Shown: positions 1 to 8,373 of the stretch, piece by piece | Position numbering within the stretch: the stretch's first letter is position 1 | Layout of the letters: each line of letters opens with the position of its first letter | DNA from: Sphingomonas faeni | GTDB taxonomy: Bacteria > Pseudomonadota > Alphaproteobacteria > Sphingomonadales > Sphingomonadaceae | Direction of reading: 5' to 3' | Assembly: GCF_003053745.1 (NCBI RefSeq) | Contig: NZ_QAYE01000007.1 | Location: forward strand, 1 to 64,000 | Length of the DNA: 64,000 nucleotides | Made by a program: the position numbers and the translations under genes | The notes under the pieces: generated by a model | What the model was told of the DNA's origin: nothing | The model's input: the letters and a program-made list of their open reading frames with translations, nothing else | Databases searched by the model: none

Positions 1-366
1 GCACTGCGCCGCCTGTCGCCAAAGTCCGACATGGCCAAGGCTATCGCCTATGGCACGAAGCGATGGCTCGCACTGTGTCGCTTCCTCGATGACGGACGCC
101 TGGAGATCGATAACAACATTGCCGAACGCGCGTTGCGCGGCGTTGCCGTCGGACGGCGAAACTGGCTGTTCGCCGGTTCGAAGACGGGCGGCGAGCGCGC
201 CGCAGCGATCTACACCGTCATCCAGACCTGCAAGGCCAATGGCGTCGACCCGCAGGCCTACATCGCCGACGTTATCGCCAGAATTGCCAGCGACTGGCCT
301 GCCAGTCGCTGGGACGAACTGATGCCGTGGAATTGGGCACGTGAACCTGCCAGAATGACGGCATGA
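1..366 (+). CDS. IS66 family transposase, C-terminal part (cut by window edge)
   Basis: This is the last roughly 120 residues of an IS66 (TnpC-type) DDE transposase, which cuts and joins the element's ends. The frame is open from base 1. The conserved C-terminal block is visible: KSDMAKAIAYGTKRW, then LEIDNNIAERALR with the last catalytic acidic region, then GRRNWLFAGSKTGGERAAAIYT and the short 'DPQAYIADVI' tail typical of the family. The first in-frame ATG at 31 is internal, not a start. The stop overlaps the next gene's start (ATGA, 363-366), so the passenger gene is translationally coupled to the transposase. The remainder of the protein is upstream of the window. Confidence 0.93.
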   Translation, partial: ALRRLSPKSDMAKAIAYGTKRWLALCRFLDDGRLEIDNNIAERALRGVAVGRRNWLFAGSKTGGERAAAIYTVIQTCKANGVDPQAYIADVIARIASDWPASRWDELMPWNWAREPARMTA

Positions 367-965
367 GTGCCGAGACCATCGCCCGCCTGCATATCCTCCT
401 GGAGGACATCGAACCTGCAATCTGGCGCCGGGTCGAAGTACCGGTCACCGCCAGCCTCAAGATGCTCCACGACATCGTCCAAGCTGTGATGGGGTGGGAG
501 AATAGTCACCTCTGGCACTTCGAGGCCGGCGACCGGCGCTACGGCGTGCCGGACCCGATGTGGCCGGAGAGCGGCATGGGCGCCGCGAAGAACGTGAAAC
601 TCGCTGCCCTCATCGACCGGGGCGTGAGTGAACTCTTCTATACCTACGATATGGGCGACGACTGGCGGCACACCATCACCCTCGAAACGGTCGGTCCCGG
701 CGAGCACGACGTCAAATACCCGCGCTTCGTTGAAGGCCAGCGCCGATGCCCGCCCGAGGATGTCGGTGGCTTGCCCGGATATGAAATGTTCCTCGATGCC
801 ATGGCTGACCCTGCGCACGAGGAACACGACCGGCTGCGCGAATGGTACGGCGGCCCATATAACCCTGACGACATCGACGAACGCTTCACCCGCCGTGCCG
901 TCGCCGCCATCGCCATCCGCCGCCATGCCGGTAAGGTCTCCTACCAGAATAGCCTCACCCGATAA
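363..965 (+). CDS. Plasmid pRiA4b ORF-3 family protein, passenger of the IS66 element
   Basis: A 200-residue protein of the pRiA4b ORF-3 family (function unknown), recognised from 'LEDIEPAIWRRVEVP' near the N-terminus, 'LHDIVQAVMGWENSHLWHF' around residues 37-55, and 'FTYDMGDDWRHTI'-like 'FYTYDMGDDWRH' followed by 'PRFVEGQRRCPPEDVGG'. It starts inside the transposase stop codon (ATGA overlap) and ends 26 bp before the inferred end of the element, so it lies within the insertion sequence. Members of this family are often found next to IS66-type transposases, but its role in transposition is not established. The C-terminal 40 residues (DDIDERFTRRAVAAIAIRR) look family-typical, so the gene appears full length. 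Confidence 0.88.
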   Translation: MSAETIARLHILLEDIEPAIWRRVEVPVTASLKMLHDIVQAVMGWENSHLWHFEAGDRRYGVPDPMWPESGMGAAKNVKLAALIDRGVSELFYTYDMGDDWRHTITLETVGPGEHDVKYPRFVEGQRRCPPEDVGGLPGYEMFLDAMADPAHEEHDRLREWYGGPYNPDDIDERFTRRAVAAIAIRRHAGKVSYQNSLTR

Positions 966-991
966 CAAGGCGGTCTATCGACCACGCTTAC
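965..991. repeat. Terminal inverted repeat (right) of the IS66 element
   Basis: Read on the minus strand from 991, the sequence starts GTAAGCGTGGTCGATAGACC, which has the IS66 signature GTAAGCG at the tip. It lies directly after the passenger gene. The left partner is outside the window, so the pairing could not be checked. Confidence 0.72.
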
Positions 992-1068
992 CCTTTCCTG
1001 CCCGTTTTTCAATCCGGGCAGCAAAACATTACAAACATGTTGCAGAGCTGCAACACGGATGCGTAACG

Positions 1069-1104
1069 AAAAAGCCGCGCCCGCCTGATGGCGGACGCGG
1101 CTTT
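1069..1104 (-). terminator. Rho-independent terminator of ahcY
   Basis: Perfect outer stem AAAGCCGCG (1071-1079) with CGCGGCTTT (1096-1104) and inner stem CCGCC/GGCGG around a TGAT loop. On the minus strand the hairpin runs into CTTTTTCG. It begins 26 bp after the ahcY stop codon and points the same way. Confidence 0.85.
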
Positions 1105-1129
1105 CGAAAACCCTACGAAATCCTTAAGA

Positions 1130-2563
1130 TCAGTAGCGGTAGTGGTCCGGCTTGAACGGGCCTTCGACCGGCACGCCGATGTAGCCGGCCTGCTTGTCCG
1201 AGAGCTTCGACAGCTTCACGCCGAGCTTCTCGAGGTGGAGCATCGCGACCTTCTCGTCGAGGTGCTTCGGCAGGACGTAGACTTCGTTCTTGTAGTTCTC
1301 GCCCTTGGTCCAGAGCTCGATCTGCGCGAGCGTCTGGTTGGTGAACGACGCCGACATCACGAACGACGGGTGGCCGGTGGCGCAACCGAGGTTCACCAGG
1401 CGACCCTTCGCCAGGATGATGATCTGCTTGCCGTCCGGGAACTTCACTAGGTCGGTGCCGGGCTTCACTTCGGTCCAGTCGTAGTTCGACAGCGCGGCGA
1501 TCTGGATCTCCGAGTCGAAGTGGCCGATGTTGCAGACGATCGACATCGGCTTCATCGCCTTCATGTGATCGGCGGTGATGACGTCGGCGTTGCCGGTCGC
1601 GGTACAGAAGATGTCGGCGCGCTTCACGGCCTCTTCCATCGTCACGACCTCGAAGCCCTCCATCGCCGCCTGCAGTGCGCAGATCGGATCGACTTCGGTG
1701 ACCATCACGCGTGCGCCGCCGTTGCGGAGCGACTGGGCCGAACCCTTGCCGACGTCACCGAAGCCGGCGACGCAGGCGACCTTGCCGGCGAGCATGACGT
1801 CGGTCGCGCGACGGATCGCGTCGACCAGCGACTCCTTGCAGCCGTAGAGGTTGTCGAACTTCGACTTGGTGACCGAATCGTTGACGTTGATCGCCGGGAA
1901 CGGCAGCTCGCCCTTCTTAGCGATCTCGTACAGGCGGTGGACGCCGGTGGTGGTCTCTTCCGAGACGCCCTTCAGGTTCTTGACGGTCTCGGTCAGGTAG
2001 CCGGGGTTCTTCGCGACGTACGCCTTGAGCGCACGCTGCATCTCGACCTCTTCCTCGTTCTCGGGCTCGGGCATCGTGTGGCCGGCTTCGAGCTTGGCGC
2101 CCCAGAGTGCGAACATCGTCGCGTCGCCGCCGTCGTCGAGGATGATGTTGGCGGTCTGGCCCTCGACGTCGCGATCCCACGAGAAGATGTCGCCGACATA
2201 GTTCCAGTAATCGGCCAGGCTCTCGCCCTTGATCGCGAACACCGGCACGCCGGTCGCGGCGATCGCGGCGGCGGCATGGTCCTGCGTCGAGAAGATGTTG
2301 CAGGTCGCCCAGCGGACGTCGGCACCGAGCGCGGTCAGCGTCTCTATCAGCACCGCGGTCTGGATCGTCATGTGCAGCGAACCGGTGATCCGCGCGCCCT
2401 TGAGCGGCTGCGCGGCGCCGAATTCGGTGCGCAGCGACATCAGGCCGGGCATTTCGGTCTCGGCGATGTTGATCTCGGCGCGGCCGAAATCGGCGAGGCT
2501 GATGTCGGCGACGACGTAGTCGGTCGCATTGCCGGACTGCGCGGGGGCGAGGGTGGTGGCCAC
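1130..2563 (-). CDS. ahcY: Adenosylhomocysteinase
   Basis: S-adenosylhomocysteine hydrolase cleaves SAH to homocysteine and adenosine in the cytosol, using bound NAD, and so clears the product inhibitor of methyltransferases. Visible family blocks: '[16 protein letters not shown]', '[14 protein letters not shown]', the NAD-binding '[13 protein letters not shown]', '[10 protein letters not shown]', '[10 protein letters not shown]' and the C-terminal 'KPDHYRY'. I place the start at GTG 2563 (477 aa) because AGGAG lies 7 nt upstream; the in-frame ATG at 2602 would add 13 residues ([13 protein letters not shown]) that do not look like the family and has no comparable ribosome site. The gene stands alone, with a palindromic operator candidate about 90 bp upstream and a terminator downstream. 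Confidence 0.98.
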   Translation of the reverse strand: MATTLAPAQSGNATDYVVADISLADFGRAEINIAETEMPGLMSLRTEFGAAQPLKGARITGSLHMTIQTAVLIETLTALGADVRWATCNIFSTQDHAAAAIAATGVPVFAIKGESLADYWNYVGDIFSWDRDVEGQTANIILDDGGDATMFALWGAKLEAGHTMPEPENEEEVEMQRALKAYVAKNPGYLTETVKNLKGVSEETTTGVHRLYEIAKKGELPFPAINVNDSVTKSKFDNLYGCKESLVDAIRRATDVMLAGKVACVAGFGDVGKGSAQSLRNGGARVMVTEVDPICALQAAMEGFEVVTMEEAVKRADIFCTATGNADVITADHMKAMKPMSIVCNIGHFDSEIQIAALSNYDWTEVKPGTDLVKFPDGKQIIILAKGRLVNLGCATGHPSFVMSASFTNQTLAQIELWTKGENYKNEVYVLPKHLDEKVAMLHLEKLGVKLSKLSDKQAGYIGVPVEGPFKPDHYRY

Positions 2564-2651
2564 GATGGGTCTCCTGGAAATTCTGTGATCGGCGAGCCTC
2601 ATGCCCGTGCCGGATGCCGTGCCACTTAGGCGATCGAGGGGCTCAAATCAA

Positions 2652-2671
2652 ATATAAAGATATCTTTATAT
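2652..2671. promoter_or_regulatory. Perfect 20-bp palindrome upstream of ahcY, candidate operator
   Basis: ATATAAAGAT-ATCTTTATAT is a perfect 10+10 dyad in an AT-rich island of an otherwise GC-rich gap, about 90 bp before the ahcY GTG. Such a dyad fits a homodimeric regulator. ArsR-family SAH-responsive repressors (SahR type) are known to control SAM-cycle genes in proteobacteria, so a SahR-like operator is a reasonable inference, but no such regulator is encoded in this window and I cannot confirm the motif match. Confidence 0.6.
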
Positions 2672-2722
2672 GATGCTCGGGGATGCCGTTGGCGTTAGCT
2701 GCATCGCCCTTCTTCGACTCTC

Positions 2723-2821
2723 CTCCCTGGAAGGGAGGGGTTGGGGGTGGGTCGGTTTGAGGCGTGTGCAGACCCAGCCAACCGGCCGACCCACCCCCAG
2801 CCCCTCCCTTCCAGGGAGGGG
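2723..2821. repeat. Intergenic inverted repeat, family A
   Basis: Two arms of about 33 bp (2723-2757 and 2780-2821), beginning CTCCCTGGAAGGGAGGGG and running through GGGGGTGGGTCGG, are nearly exact reverse complements with one mismatch, separated by about 22 bp. It lies between the ahcY upstream region and the 3' end of the YqgE gene. A second copy is at 22171-22274. Confidence 0.9.
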
Positions 2822-2829
2822 AGCAGAAG

Positions 2830-3390
2830 TCAGGCCCGCCCCGTCTCAGCAACGAGCAACCGGGGATCCACGCCGGCCTGCGCAAACGCCATCGTCCAGC
2901 GATCCTCCGCCGCGGTATCGAACAGCAGTTCGGTGTCGCCAAGGACATTGAACCACCCCGGCCGCGACAGCTCACCCTCGAGCTGCCCGCCATCCCAACC
3001 GGCATAGCCAAGCGCCACTACCCATTCCGACGGCCCCTTCCCCTCGGCGATCGCGCGCAGCACGTCGACCGTGCTCGACAGCTTCCACCGCCCGGCGACA
3101 TCGACCGAGTCCTGCCCGCCCCAGTCGGACGAATGCACCACGAACCCGCGCCTAGGCTCGACCGGTCCGCCGAAATGCACGGCTGCGTTGGGGGCATCGC
3201 CCGGCTCGATCCCGAACTGTTCGAGCAGATCGTGGAAGCCCAACCCGTCGATGGTCGCGCCGATGCCGATCCCGATCGCGCCATTCTCGTCATGGCTGCA
3301 CATCGCGATCACCGCGCGGGCGAACCGCGGATCGCTCATCCCCGGCATCGCGAGCAGGAATTGTCCGGAAAGAAAGGGCGTCTTGTCCAT
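2830..3390 (-). CDS. YqgE/AlgH family protein
   Basis: A 186-residue member of the YqgE/AlgH family, small cytoplasmic proteins of unknown biochemical role (AlgH was first linked to alginate regulation in Pseudomonas). Family hallmarks are the N-terminal 'FLSGQFLLAMPGMSDPRFARAVI', the central 'FGGPVEPRRGFVVHS' and 'VALGYAGWDGGQLEGEL'. The start is uncertain: an ATG at 3402 would add MFER, but the family normally begins near MDKTPFLSGQ, so I chose 3390; neither has a strong ribosome site. It diverges from the peroxiredoxin gene, and its 3' end abuts repeat A. Confidence 0.93.
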   Translation of the reverse strand: MDKTPFLSGQFLLAMPGMSDPRFARAVIAMCSHDENGAIGIGIGATIDGLGFHDLLEQFGIEPGDAPNAAVHFGGPVEPRRGFVVHSSDWGGQDSVDVAGRWKLSSTVDVLRAIAEGKGPSEWVVALGYAGWDGGQLEGELSRPGWFNVLGDTELLFDTAAEDRWTMAFAQAGVDPRLLVAETGRA

Positions 3391-3499
3391 GCGTTCGAAC
3401 ATAGCGACGCGGACGAGTCCCCGCCACGCTTGAAATACGCGCGCCCGCGTCCAAGGTACGGCTCGCCCGCGACCAATGCGCGGCGACAGGAGATTTCAG

Positions 3500-3979
3500 A
3501 TGACGATCAGCGTCGGCGACCGGCTTCCCACCACCAATCTCGTCAAGGCGACCGCAGACGGCCCCGACCAGGTCGATACCGACAGCTTCTTCAAGGGCCG
3601 CAAGGTCGCGCTGTTCGCAGTCCCTGGCGCGTTCACGCCGACCTGCTCGGCCAAGCACTTGCCCGGTTTCGTCGAGAAGGAAGCCGAACTGAAGGCCAAG
3701 GGCATCGACGAAGTCGCGTGCGTGTCGGTCAACGACGCGTTCGTGATGGGTGCGTGGGGCAAGTCGGCGGGTGCTGGCGACATCACGATGCTGGCCGACG
3801 GCAATGGCGATTTCGCCAAGGCGATCGGGCTGACGATGGACGGCTCGGGCTTCGGTATGGGCACGCGCAGCCAGCGTTACTCGATGCTGGTCAACGATGG
3901 CGTGGTCGAGCAGCTGAACGTCGAGGCCCCCGGCGAGTTCAAGGTGAGTTCGGCCGAGCACCTCCTCAGCGAGATCTAA
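3500..3979 (+). CDS. Peroxiredoxin, Prx5 (type II) subfamily
   Basis: A thiol peroxidase of the Prx5/type II group that reduces H2O2 and organic hydroperoxides in the cytosol, usually with glutaredoxin or thioredoxin as electron donor. The peroxidatic cysteine lies in 'VPGAFTPTCSAKHLPGF' and a second cysteine in 'VACVSVNDAFVM', the position of the resolving cysteine in plant PrxII. The start at 3500 (MTISVGD, 159 aa) is set by AGGAG 7 nt upstream and matches the family length; the ATG at 3476 adds MRGDRRFQ from the leader. The gene stands alone, followed by a family D hairpin that could serve as its terminator. Confidence 0.95.
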   Translation: MTISVGDRLPTTNLVKATADGPDQVDTDSFFKGRKVALFAVPGAFTPTCSAKHLPGFVEKEAELKAKGIDEVACVSVNDAFVMGAWGKSAGAGDITMLADGNGDFAKAIGLTMDGSGFGMGTRSQRYSMLVNDGVVEQLNVEAPGEFKVSSAEHLLSEI

Positions 3980-3980
3980 T

Positions 3981-4115
3981 CCTCCCCGGCACGGGGAGGG
4001 GGACCGTTCGGCACCTTTGCCGAAGGGTGGAGGGGGCTCACCGCGAGCGTTACGGTCGCGGAGCGCCCCCTCCGTCAGCCCGAGTGGGCTGCCACCTCCC
4101 CGACACGGGGAGGAT
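3981..4115. repeat. Intergenic inverted repeat, family D
   Basis: The outer arms ATCCTCCCCGGCACGGGGAG (from 3981) and CTCCCCGACACGGGGAGGAT (to 4115) are both internally palindromic and complementary to each other, enclosing a partly paired centre (GGAGGGGGCT with GCGCCCCCTCC). It sits right after the peroxiredoxin stop. Similar units are at 56941-57065 and, as a single arm, at 8338-8361. Confidence 0.85.
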
Positions 4116-4160
4116 TTAGGTGGTCTTGCCACCGTAACGTCCGCCACCTAACACTGCCCG

Positions 4161-5597
4161 ATGACAATCGCATCCGACCTCGTCGCCGAACTCGACCGCC
4201 TCTACCGCGCCTCCGTCGAGCGCCTCCAAGCCGCCATGAGCGCGTATATCGCCAACGGCACGACGCCCGATCCCGCCAGCCGCACCGACGGCTCGTTCGC
4301 CTATCCTGAGATCCGCCTCATCTATAAGGGCGGCGTCGACCGCCCCACTCCGTTGCGGTCGTTCGGCCGCATGGTCACGCCCGGCGAGTACAAGATCAGC
4401 GTCACCAAGCCTGCGATCTTCGCCGAATATCTCATCGAACAGCTGACGCTGCTGATCGAGGATTACGACGTCACCGTCGAAGCGGTCGAGGGTCGCCAGG
4501 AAATCCCGTTCCCCTACGTGATCGAGCCCGGCCACGCGCTGAGCCTCGACGAGGTGTCCGCCACCGAATTGTCGCGGCATTTCCCCGCCACCGAACTCGC
4601 GCATATCGGCGACGAGATCGCAGACGGCCTGTGGATCGCGCAGGACGAGACGCGGCCGCTCGCGCTGTTCGACGGCCTGCGCACCGACTTCAGCCTCGCC
4701 CGCCTGCGCCACTATATGGGCACGCCCGCCGAGCACGCGCAGCGCTTCGTGTTGTTCACCAACTACCACCGCTACGTCGACGAGTTCGTCCGCTGGGCCG
4801 GCACGCAGCTTGGTGAAGGCTCGCGCTTTACCAGCCTGTCGGGCGCGGGCGGGATCACGATCTCGTCGGGCGACGACATCGACAAGATCATCTCCGACAG
4901 CGCCTGGCGCCGTCACCAGATGCCCGCCTATCATCTGATGGCGGACGACCGCACCGGCATCACGCTCGTCAACATCGGCGTCGGGCCGTCGAACGCGAAG
5001 ACGATCTGCGACCATCTCGCGGTATTGCGTCCCGAGGCATGGCTGATGATCGGCCATTGCGGCGGCCTGCGTCCCAGCCAGCGGATCGGCGATTACGTTC
5101 TCGCACACGCGTACCTGCGCGACGATCATGTCCTCGACGACGTCCTGCCCCCCGAAATCCCGATCCCCGCGATCGCGGAAGTCCAGTTGGCGATGGCGAA
5201 GGCGGCAGAGATCGTCTCGGGCCAGTCGGGCGAGGAACTCAAGCGCCGCCTGCGCACGGGCACGATCGTCACCACCGACGACCGCAACTGGGAGCTGCGG
5301 TACTCGAAGTCCGCACTCCGCTTCTCACTGTCGCGCGCCGTCGGGATCGACATGGAATCCGCGACGATCGCCGCCCAAGGATATCGCTTCCGCGTTCCGT
5401 ACGGGACGTTGCTCTGCGTCTCGGACAAGCCGCTCCACGGCGAGCTGAAGCTGCCGGGCCAAGCCAACCGCTTCTACGAGCGCGCGATCAGCGAGCATCT
5501 GCGGATCGGGATCGAGACGTGCGAGCAGCTCCGTCTGGAGGGCTCTAAGCTCCACAGCCGCAAGCTCCGGGCCTTCGACGAGCCACCGTTTAGGTAA
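4161..5597 (+). CDS. amn: AMP nucleosidase
   Basis: Hydrolyses AMP to adenine and ribose 5-phosphate, feeding purine salvage and limiting AMP. At 478 aa it is close to the E. coli Amn length (484). The N-terminal Amn-specific domain shows 'AYPEIRLIYKGG'-type 'FAYPEIRLIYKGG' and 'SFGRMVTPGEYKISVTKP'. The C-terminal phosphorylase fold has 'GVGPSNAKTICDHLAVLRPEAWLMIGHCGGLR', 'RIGDYVLAHAYLRDDHVLDDVLP' and 'VGIDMESATIAAQGYRFRVPYGTLLCVSDKPLHGE'. It is monocistronic between a family D repeat and a small membrane protein gene. Confidence 0.96.
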   Translation: MTIASDLVAELDRLYRASVERLQAAMSAYIANGTTPDPASRTDGSFAYPEIRLIYKGGVDRPTPLRSFGRMVTPGEYKISVTKPAIFAEYLIEQLTLLIEDYDVTVEAVEGRQEIPFPYVIEPGHALSLDEVSATELSRHFPATELAHIGDEIADGLWIAQDETRPLALFDGLRTDFSLARLRHYMGTPAEHAQRFVLFTNYHRYVDEFVRWAGTQLGEGSRFTSLSGAGGITISSGDDIDKIISDSAWRRHQMPAYHLMADDRTGITLVNIGVGPSNAKTICDHLAVLRPEAWLMIGHCGGLRPSQRIGDYVLAHAYLRDDHVLDDVLPPEIPIPAIAEVQLAMAKAAEIVSGQSGEELKRRLRTGTIVTTDDRNWELRYSKSALRFSLSRAVGIDMESATIAAQGYRFRVPYGTLLCVSDKPLHGELKLPGQANRFYERAISEHLRIGIETCEQLRLEGSKLHSRKLRAFDEPPFR

Positions 5598-5661
5598 AAA
5601 CCGGAGCGCATCGCGCGGGAATGCGTTACGCTTCCGGAATCATTGCTGAGGGAAGATAGAA

Positions 5662-6156
5662 GTGGCCGACACCGACACGCCCGATACGGAAGCAAAGAAG
5701 CCCGCCGCCCGCCGTCGCGCGCCGCGCAAGACGAGCGCACCAAAGGCGGCACCGGCTGCCACGTCGTCGGCCAAGCCGGTCGCGTCCAAGCCCGTGCCGG
5801 TTGCGGACAAGCCTGTTACCGCCGCGTCGTCGAAACCGGTGGCCAAGCCGACGCCAAAGCCCCGCTCGACCAAGCGCAGCACGCCCCGCCCGGTGCCTGC
5901 ACGCAATACGGCCACGCCGGTTCCGGTCGCCAAGCCTCCAGAGAATACCCGTGGCAAATGGGGGGCTGCCGCGATCTTCAGCGGAGTGGCGGTTGCTGGC
6001 GCTGCGGTTGGGGCTCTCCTGACTTTACGCGGCAGCACGCCAAAGGCTCAGACAGCACCCAAACCGAAGGGTATGCACGCGCATCAGGCTGACGGGACGG
6101 ACTCTTCGAAGTCGTTCGACGCAGGCATCGCCGACCCGGGGACGGTGCCGGAGTAA
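5662..6156 (+). CDS. Ala/Lys/Pro-rich protein with one membrane segment
   Basis: A 164-residue protein of unknown function. The first 95 residues are low-complexity and basic (KPAARRRAPRKTSAPKAAPA and repeated KPV/SKPVP units, reminiscent of histone H1 or AlgP-type tails). A single hydrophobic segment follows ('AAIFSGVAVAGAAVGALLTL', about residues 100-120), then a polar tail with His and Asp. The start is a GTG at 5662 after GAGGGAAG. The basic side would be expected in the cytoplasm, where it might contact DNA or the nucleoid; that is inference. A protein of similar composition, with the order of parts reversed, lies at 25562-25888. Confidence 0.75.
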   Translation: MADTDTPDTEAKKPAARRRAPRKTSAPKAAPAATSSAKPVASKPVPVADKPVTAASSKPVAKPTPKPRSTKRSTPRPVPARNTATPVPVAKPPENTRGKWGAAAIFSGVAVAGAAVGALLTLRGSTPKAQTAPKPKGMHAHQADGTDSSKSFDAGIADPGTVPE

Positions 6157-6167
6157 ACCACAGTTGT

Positions 6168-6277
6168 ACCACCACCCCGGCGAAGGCCGGGGCCCAATTG
6201 GGGGACGCTGCTGACGGAGCGGTTCGCTTCGTTACTCAGGACGTTCCAATTGGGCCCCGGCCTTCGCCGGGGTGGTA
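6168..6277. repeat. Intergenic inverted repeat, family B
   Basis: Arms ACCACCCCGGCGAAGGCCGG (left, continuing GGCCCAATTGGG) and the exact reverse complement at 6246-6277, about 32 bp each, around a loop of about 45 bp. It follows the 5662 gene directly and is followed by a family C unit. Other full copies are at 15667, 25931 and 37259, with a half copy at 41911. Confidence 0.93.
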
Positions 6278-6306
6278 TTGTTTTGCGCGATCCGAGCACT
6301 CTTCTC

Positions 6307-6384
6307 GTTCCCCCGCGGAGGCGGGGGCCCAGCTAGAGCCACGGAAGCGTTCGTAACCCTGGCCCCCCGCCTCCGCGGGGGAAC
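6307..6384. repeat. Intergenic inverted repeat, family C
   Basis: GTTCCCCCGCGGAGGCGGGG (6307 onward, continuing GCCCA) is complementary to TGGCCCCCCGCCTCCGCGGGGGAAC ending at 6384, apart from small loop differences. Each arm is also self-complementary around GCGGAGGC. It lies downstream of family B and 3' of the convergent M2 peptidase gene. Confidence 0.9.
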
Positions 6385-6430
6385 TAGGTGTTAGCGAACG
6401 AACGTCAGCTGGCGATAAGCCAACGCCCCC

Positions 6431-8263
6431 TCACCACCCGGTCGGCTTCCCCTTGTTCTGCACATCCAGCCAAGCCTTCAACGGCGCGAAATACTCCACC
6501 AGCGCCGCCCCCGACATCTCCCGGCTTCCCGTGAACACCTGCAACGCATCCGGCCAAGGCTTCGATTGCCCCATGCTCAGCATCGCGTTCAGCTTCGTCC
6601 CCACCGCCTTGTTGTCGTAAAACGAGCAGCGATGCAGCGGCCCCTTCCAGCCGGACTGGTCGCACGCCGCCTTGTAGAACTGGAACTGCAACACCCGCGC
6701 CAGGAAGTAGCGCGTGTACGGCACTGCCGCCGGAATATGGTATTTCGCGCCCGCATCGAACTTGGTCTCGTCGCGCGCGACCGGTGGCTTGATACCCTGA
6801 TACTGGAGCCGCAACTGATCCCACGCCGCCTGATATCCGGTCGCCGGAATCTGCCCCGAGAACACACCCCAGCGCCACTTATCGATCAGCAGCCCGAACG
6901 GCAGGAACGCGACCTTGTCCATCGCCTGCCGCAGCAGCAGGCCGATGTCCTTGTCCGCGCTCGGCACCTTCGCCTGGCCGAGCAGGCCGATCTTCACCAG
7001 GTAATCCGGCGTGATCGACAGCGCGACGGTATCGCCGATCGCCTCGTGGAAGCCGTCGTTCGCACCGTTCGCGTAGAGGAATGGCTGTGCCTTGTACGCG
7101 CGCTGATAGTAATTGTGGCCGAGCTCGTGGTGGATCGTGACGAAGTCGTCGGCGTTCACCTTCGTGCACATCTTGATCCGGATATCGTCCTTGGCGTCGA
7201 TATCCCACGCCGATGCGTGACAGATCACATCGCGGTCGGCAGGCTTGGTGATCTGCGACCGCTTCCAGAACGTCTCCGGCAGCGGTGCGAAGCCCAGCGA
7301 CGAATAGAAGCCCTCGCCCTGCTTCACCATCTTGAGCGGATCATAGCCCTTGGCCTTGAGCAGATCGCCGGTGTCGAACCCCAGATCCCCCGCGCCCTTG
7401 GGTGCGACGATGTCGTAGATGTTGCCCCATTCCTGCGCCCACATGTTGCCGAGCAGGTCGCTGCGGATCGGCCCGGTCTTCGCCTGCACCGCGTCGCCGT
7501 ACTTCTCGTTCAGCTTCCACCGCGTGTAGGTGTGGAGCGCCATGTAGAGCGGCTCGACCTGCTTCCAGATCTTGTCGGTTAGCGCCGCGAACTGCTCGGG
7601 CGTCATGTCGTAACCCGAGCGCCACAGCGCGCCGACGTCCTTGTAGCCGAGCTCGCGCGCTCCTTCGTTGGAGATCGACGTCATCTTCGCATAATCGCCA
7701 CGCATCGGCGCGCCGACCTTGTCGTTCCAGCTCGTCCACATCTCGGTCAGCTTGGCGGGATCGCGCACCGAGCCCATCGCCGCCTCGATATCCGACCCGT
7801 TGATCGGCTTGCCGTCGAGCGTCCCCATCCCCTTGCCGTAGGACGACGACATCTTGGTGGTGAGCGTCGACAGTTCCTCCGAAGCGCCTGCCCGCGTCGG
7901 CGCCGGCAGCGTCAGCCCGCCGCGCAGCAGATCGAGCTTGCGCTTGGTATCGAACGAAAGCCCCGGCAGCGACGCATACCGCGCGGCGCCGAGCGCGTAC
8001 TTCACCCCGAGATCGGTCATCTCCGCACCCGACTTCGCCGCCAGCGCGTCGGTATCGTCGGTGATGTACGTCGCGTTGACCCACGCCACGCGGTTGGCAT
8101 CGAGCGAGGCCGCGGTCATCGCCTTCTCGGCCTCAGCAACGAACGCATCGGCCTGCGCGACGGTCGGCTTGCCGGTGGTGGCGGGAGCTACAGTCTGTGC
8201 CTGCGCTACGGACGGCACGGCGATCGCGCACGCAAGCGCGATCAGAGAGACGGTACGGATCAT
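6431..8263 (-). CDS. M2 family peptidase (ACE-like dipeptidyl carboxypeptidase)
   Basis: A 610-residue zinc metallopeptidase of family M2, related to angiotensin-converting enzyme, predicted to release C-terminal dipeptides in the periplasm. A cleavable signal peptide is visible (MIRTVSLIALACAIAVPSVAQA, about 22 residues). The zinc motif is 'HHELGH' (HExxH) and the third ligand is the Glu of 'GFHEAIGD' about 25 residues later; the family-typical 'MWAQEWGNIYDIV' and 'LLIDKWRW' are also present. AGGGGA lies 5 nt before the ATG. The gene is flanked downstream by repeats B and C and upstream by the lone palindrome at 8338. Confidence 0.95.
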   Translation of the reverse strand: MIRTVSLIALACAIAVPSVAQAQTVAPATTGKPTVAQADAFVAEAEKAMTAASLDANRVAWVNATYITDDTDALAAKSGAEMTDLGVKYALGAARYASLPGLSFDTKRKLDLLRGGLTLPAPTRAGASEELSTLTTKMSSSYGKGMGTLDGKPINGSDIEAAMGSVRDPAKLTEMWTSWNDKVGAPMRGDYAKMTSISNEGARELGYKDVGALWRSGYDMTPEQFAALTDKIWKQVEPLYMALHTYTRWKLNEKYGDAVQAKTGPIRSDLLGNMWAQEWGNIYDIVAPKGAGDLGFDTGDLLKAKGYDPLKMVKQGEGFYSSLGFAPLPETFWKRSQITKPADRDVICHASAWDIDAKDDIRIKMCTKVNADDFVTIHHELGHNYYQRAYKAQPFLYANGANDGFHEAIGDTVALSITPDYLVKIGLLGQAKVPSADKDIGLLLRQAMDKVAFLPFGLLIDKWRWGVFSGQIPATGYQAAWDQLRLQYQGIKPPVARDETKFDAGAKYHIPAAVPYTRYFLARVLQFQFYKAACDQSGWKGPLHRCSFYDNKAVGTKLNAMLSMGQSKPWPDALQVFTGSREMSGAALVEYFAPLKAWLDVQNKGKPTGW

Positions 8264-8337
8264 GATCTTCCCCTGGATTATGCCTCCAGAGTGATACCCC
8301 GCCTTCGCCTGGTCAACCGCCTAGGACCCAATCTGCA

Positions 8338-8361
8338 ATCCTCCCCCGCAAGGGGGAGGAT
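8338..8361. terminator. 24-bp palindrome (family D arm), possible terminator
   Basis: ATCCTCCCCC-GCAA-GGGGGAGGAT is a perfect 10-bp stem with a 4-nt loop, 12 bp beyond the alpha/beta hydrolase stop. It could end that minus-strand transcript, although no T tract follows. The sequence equals one arm of the family D units. Confidence 0.55.
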
Positions 8362-8373
8362 CAAGGACAGGCA

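Larger units (their letters stand above)
1..991 (+). mobile_element. Right end of an IS66-family insertion sequence
   Basis: Seen: the C-terminus of an IS66-type transposase reading in from the window edge, an overlapping pRiA4b ORF-3 family gene, and then a sequence ending at 991 whose reverse complement begins GTAAGCGTGG. Known: IS66 elements have terminal inverted repeats starting GTAAGCG and generate 8-bp target duplications. Inferred: the element ends at 991, and 992-999 (cctttcct) would be one copy of the target duplication. The left end, and any tnpA/tnpB, lie outside the window, so completeness cannot be judged. Confidence 0.8.

Noticed and set aside
2564..2722. SAM or SAH riboswitch upstream of ahcY
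   Set aside because: I could not recognise the conserved core of any SAM/SAH riboswitch class in the leader; the palindrome at 2652-2671 is better explained as a protein-binding site.
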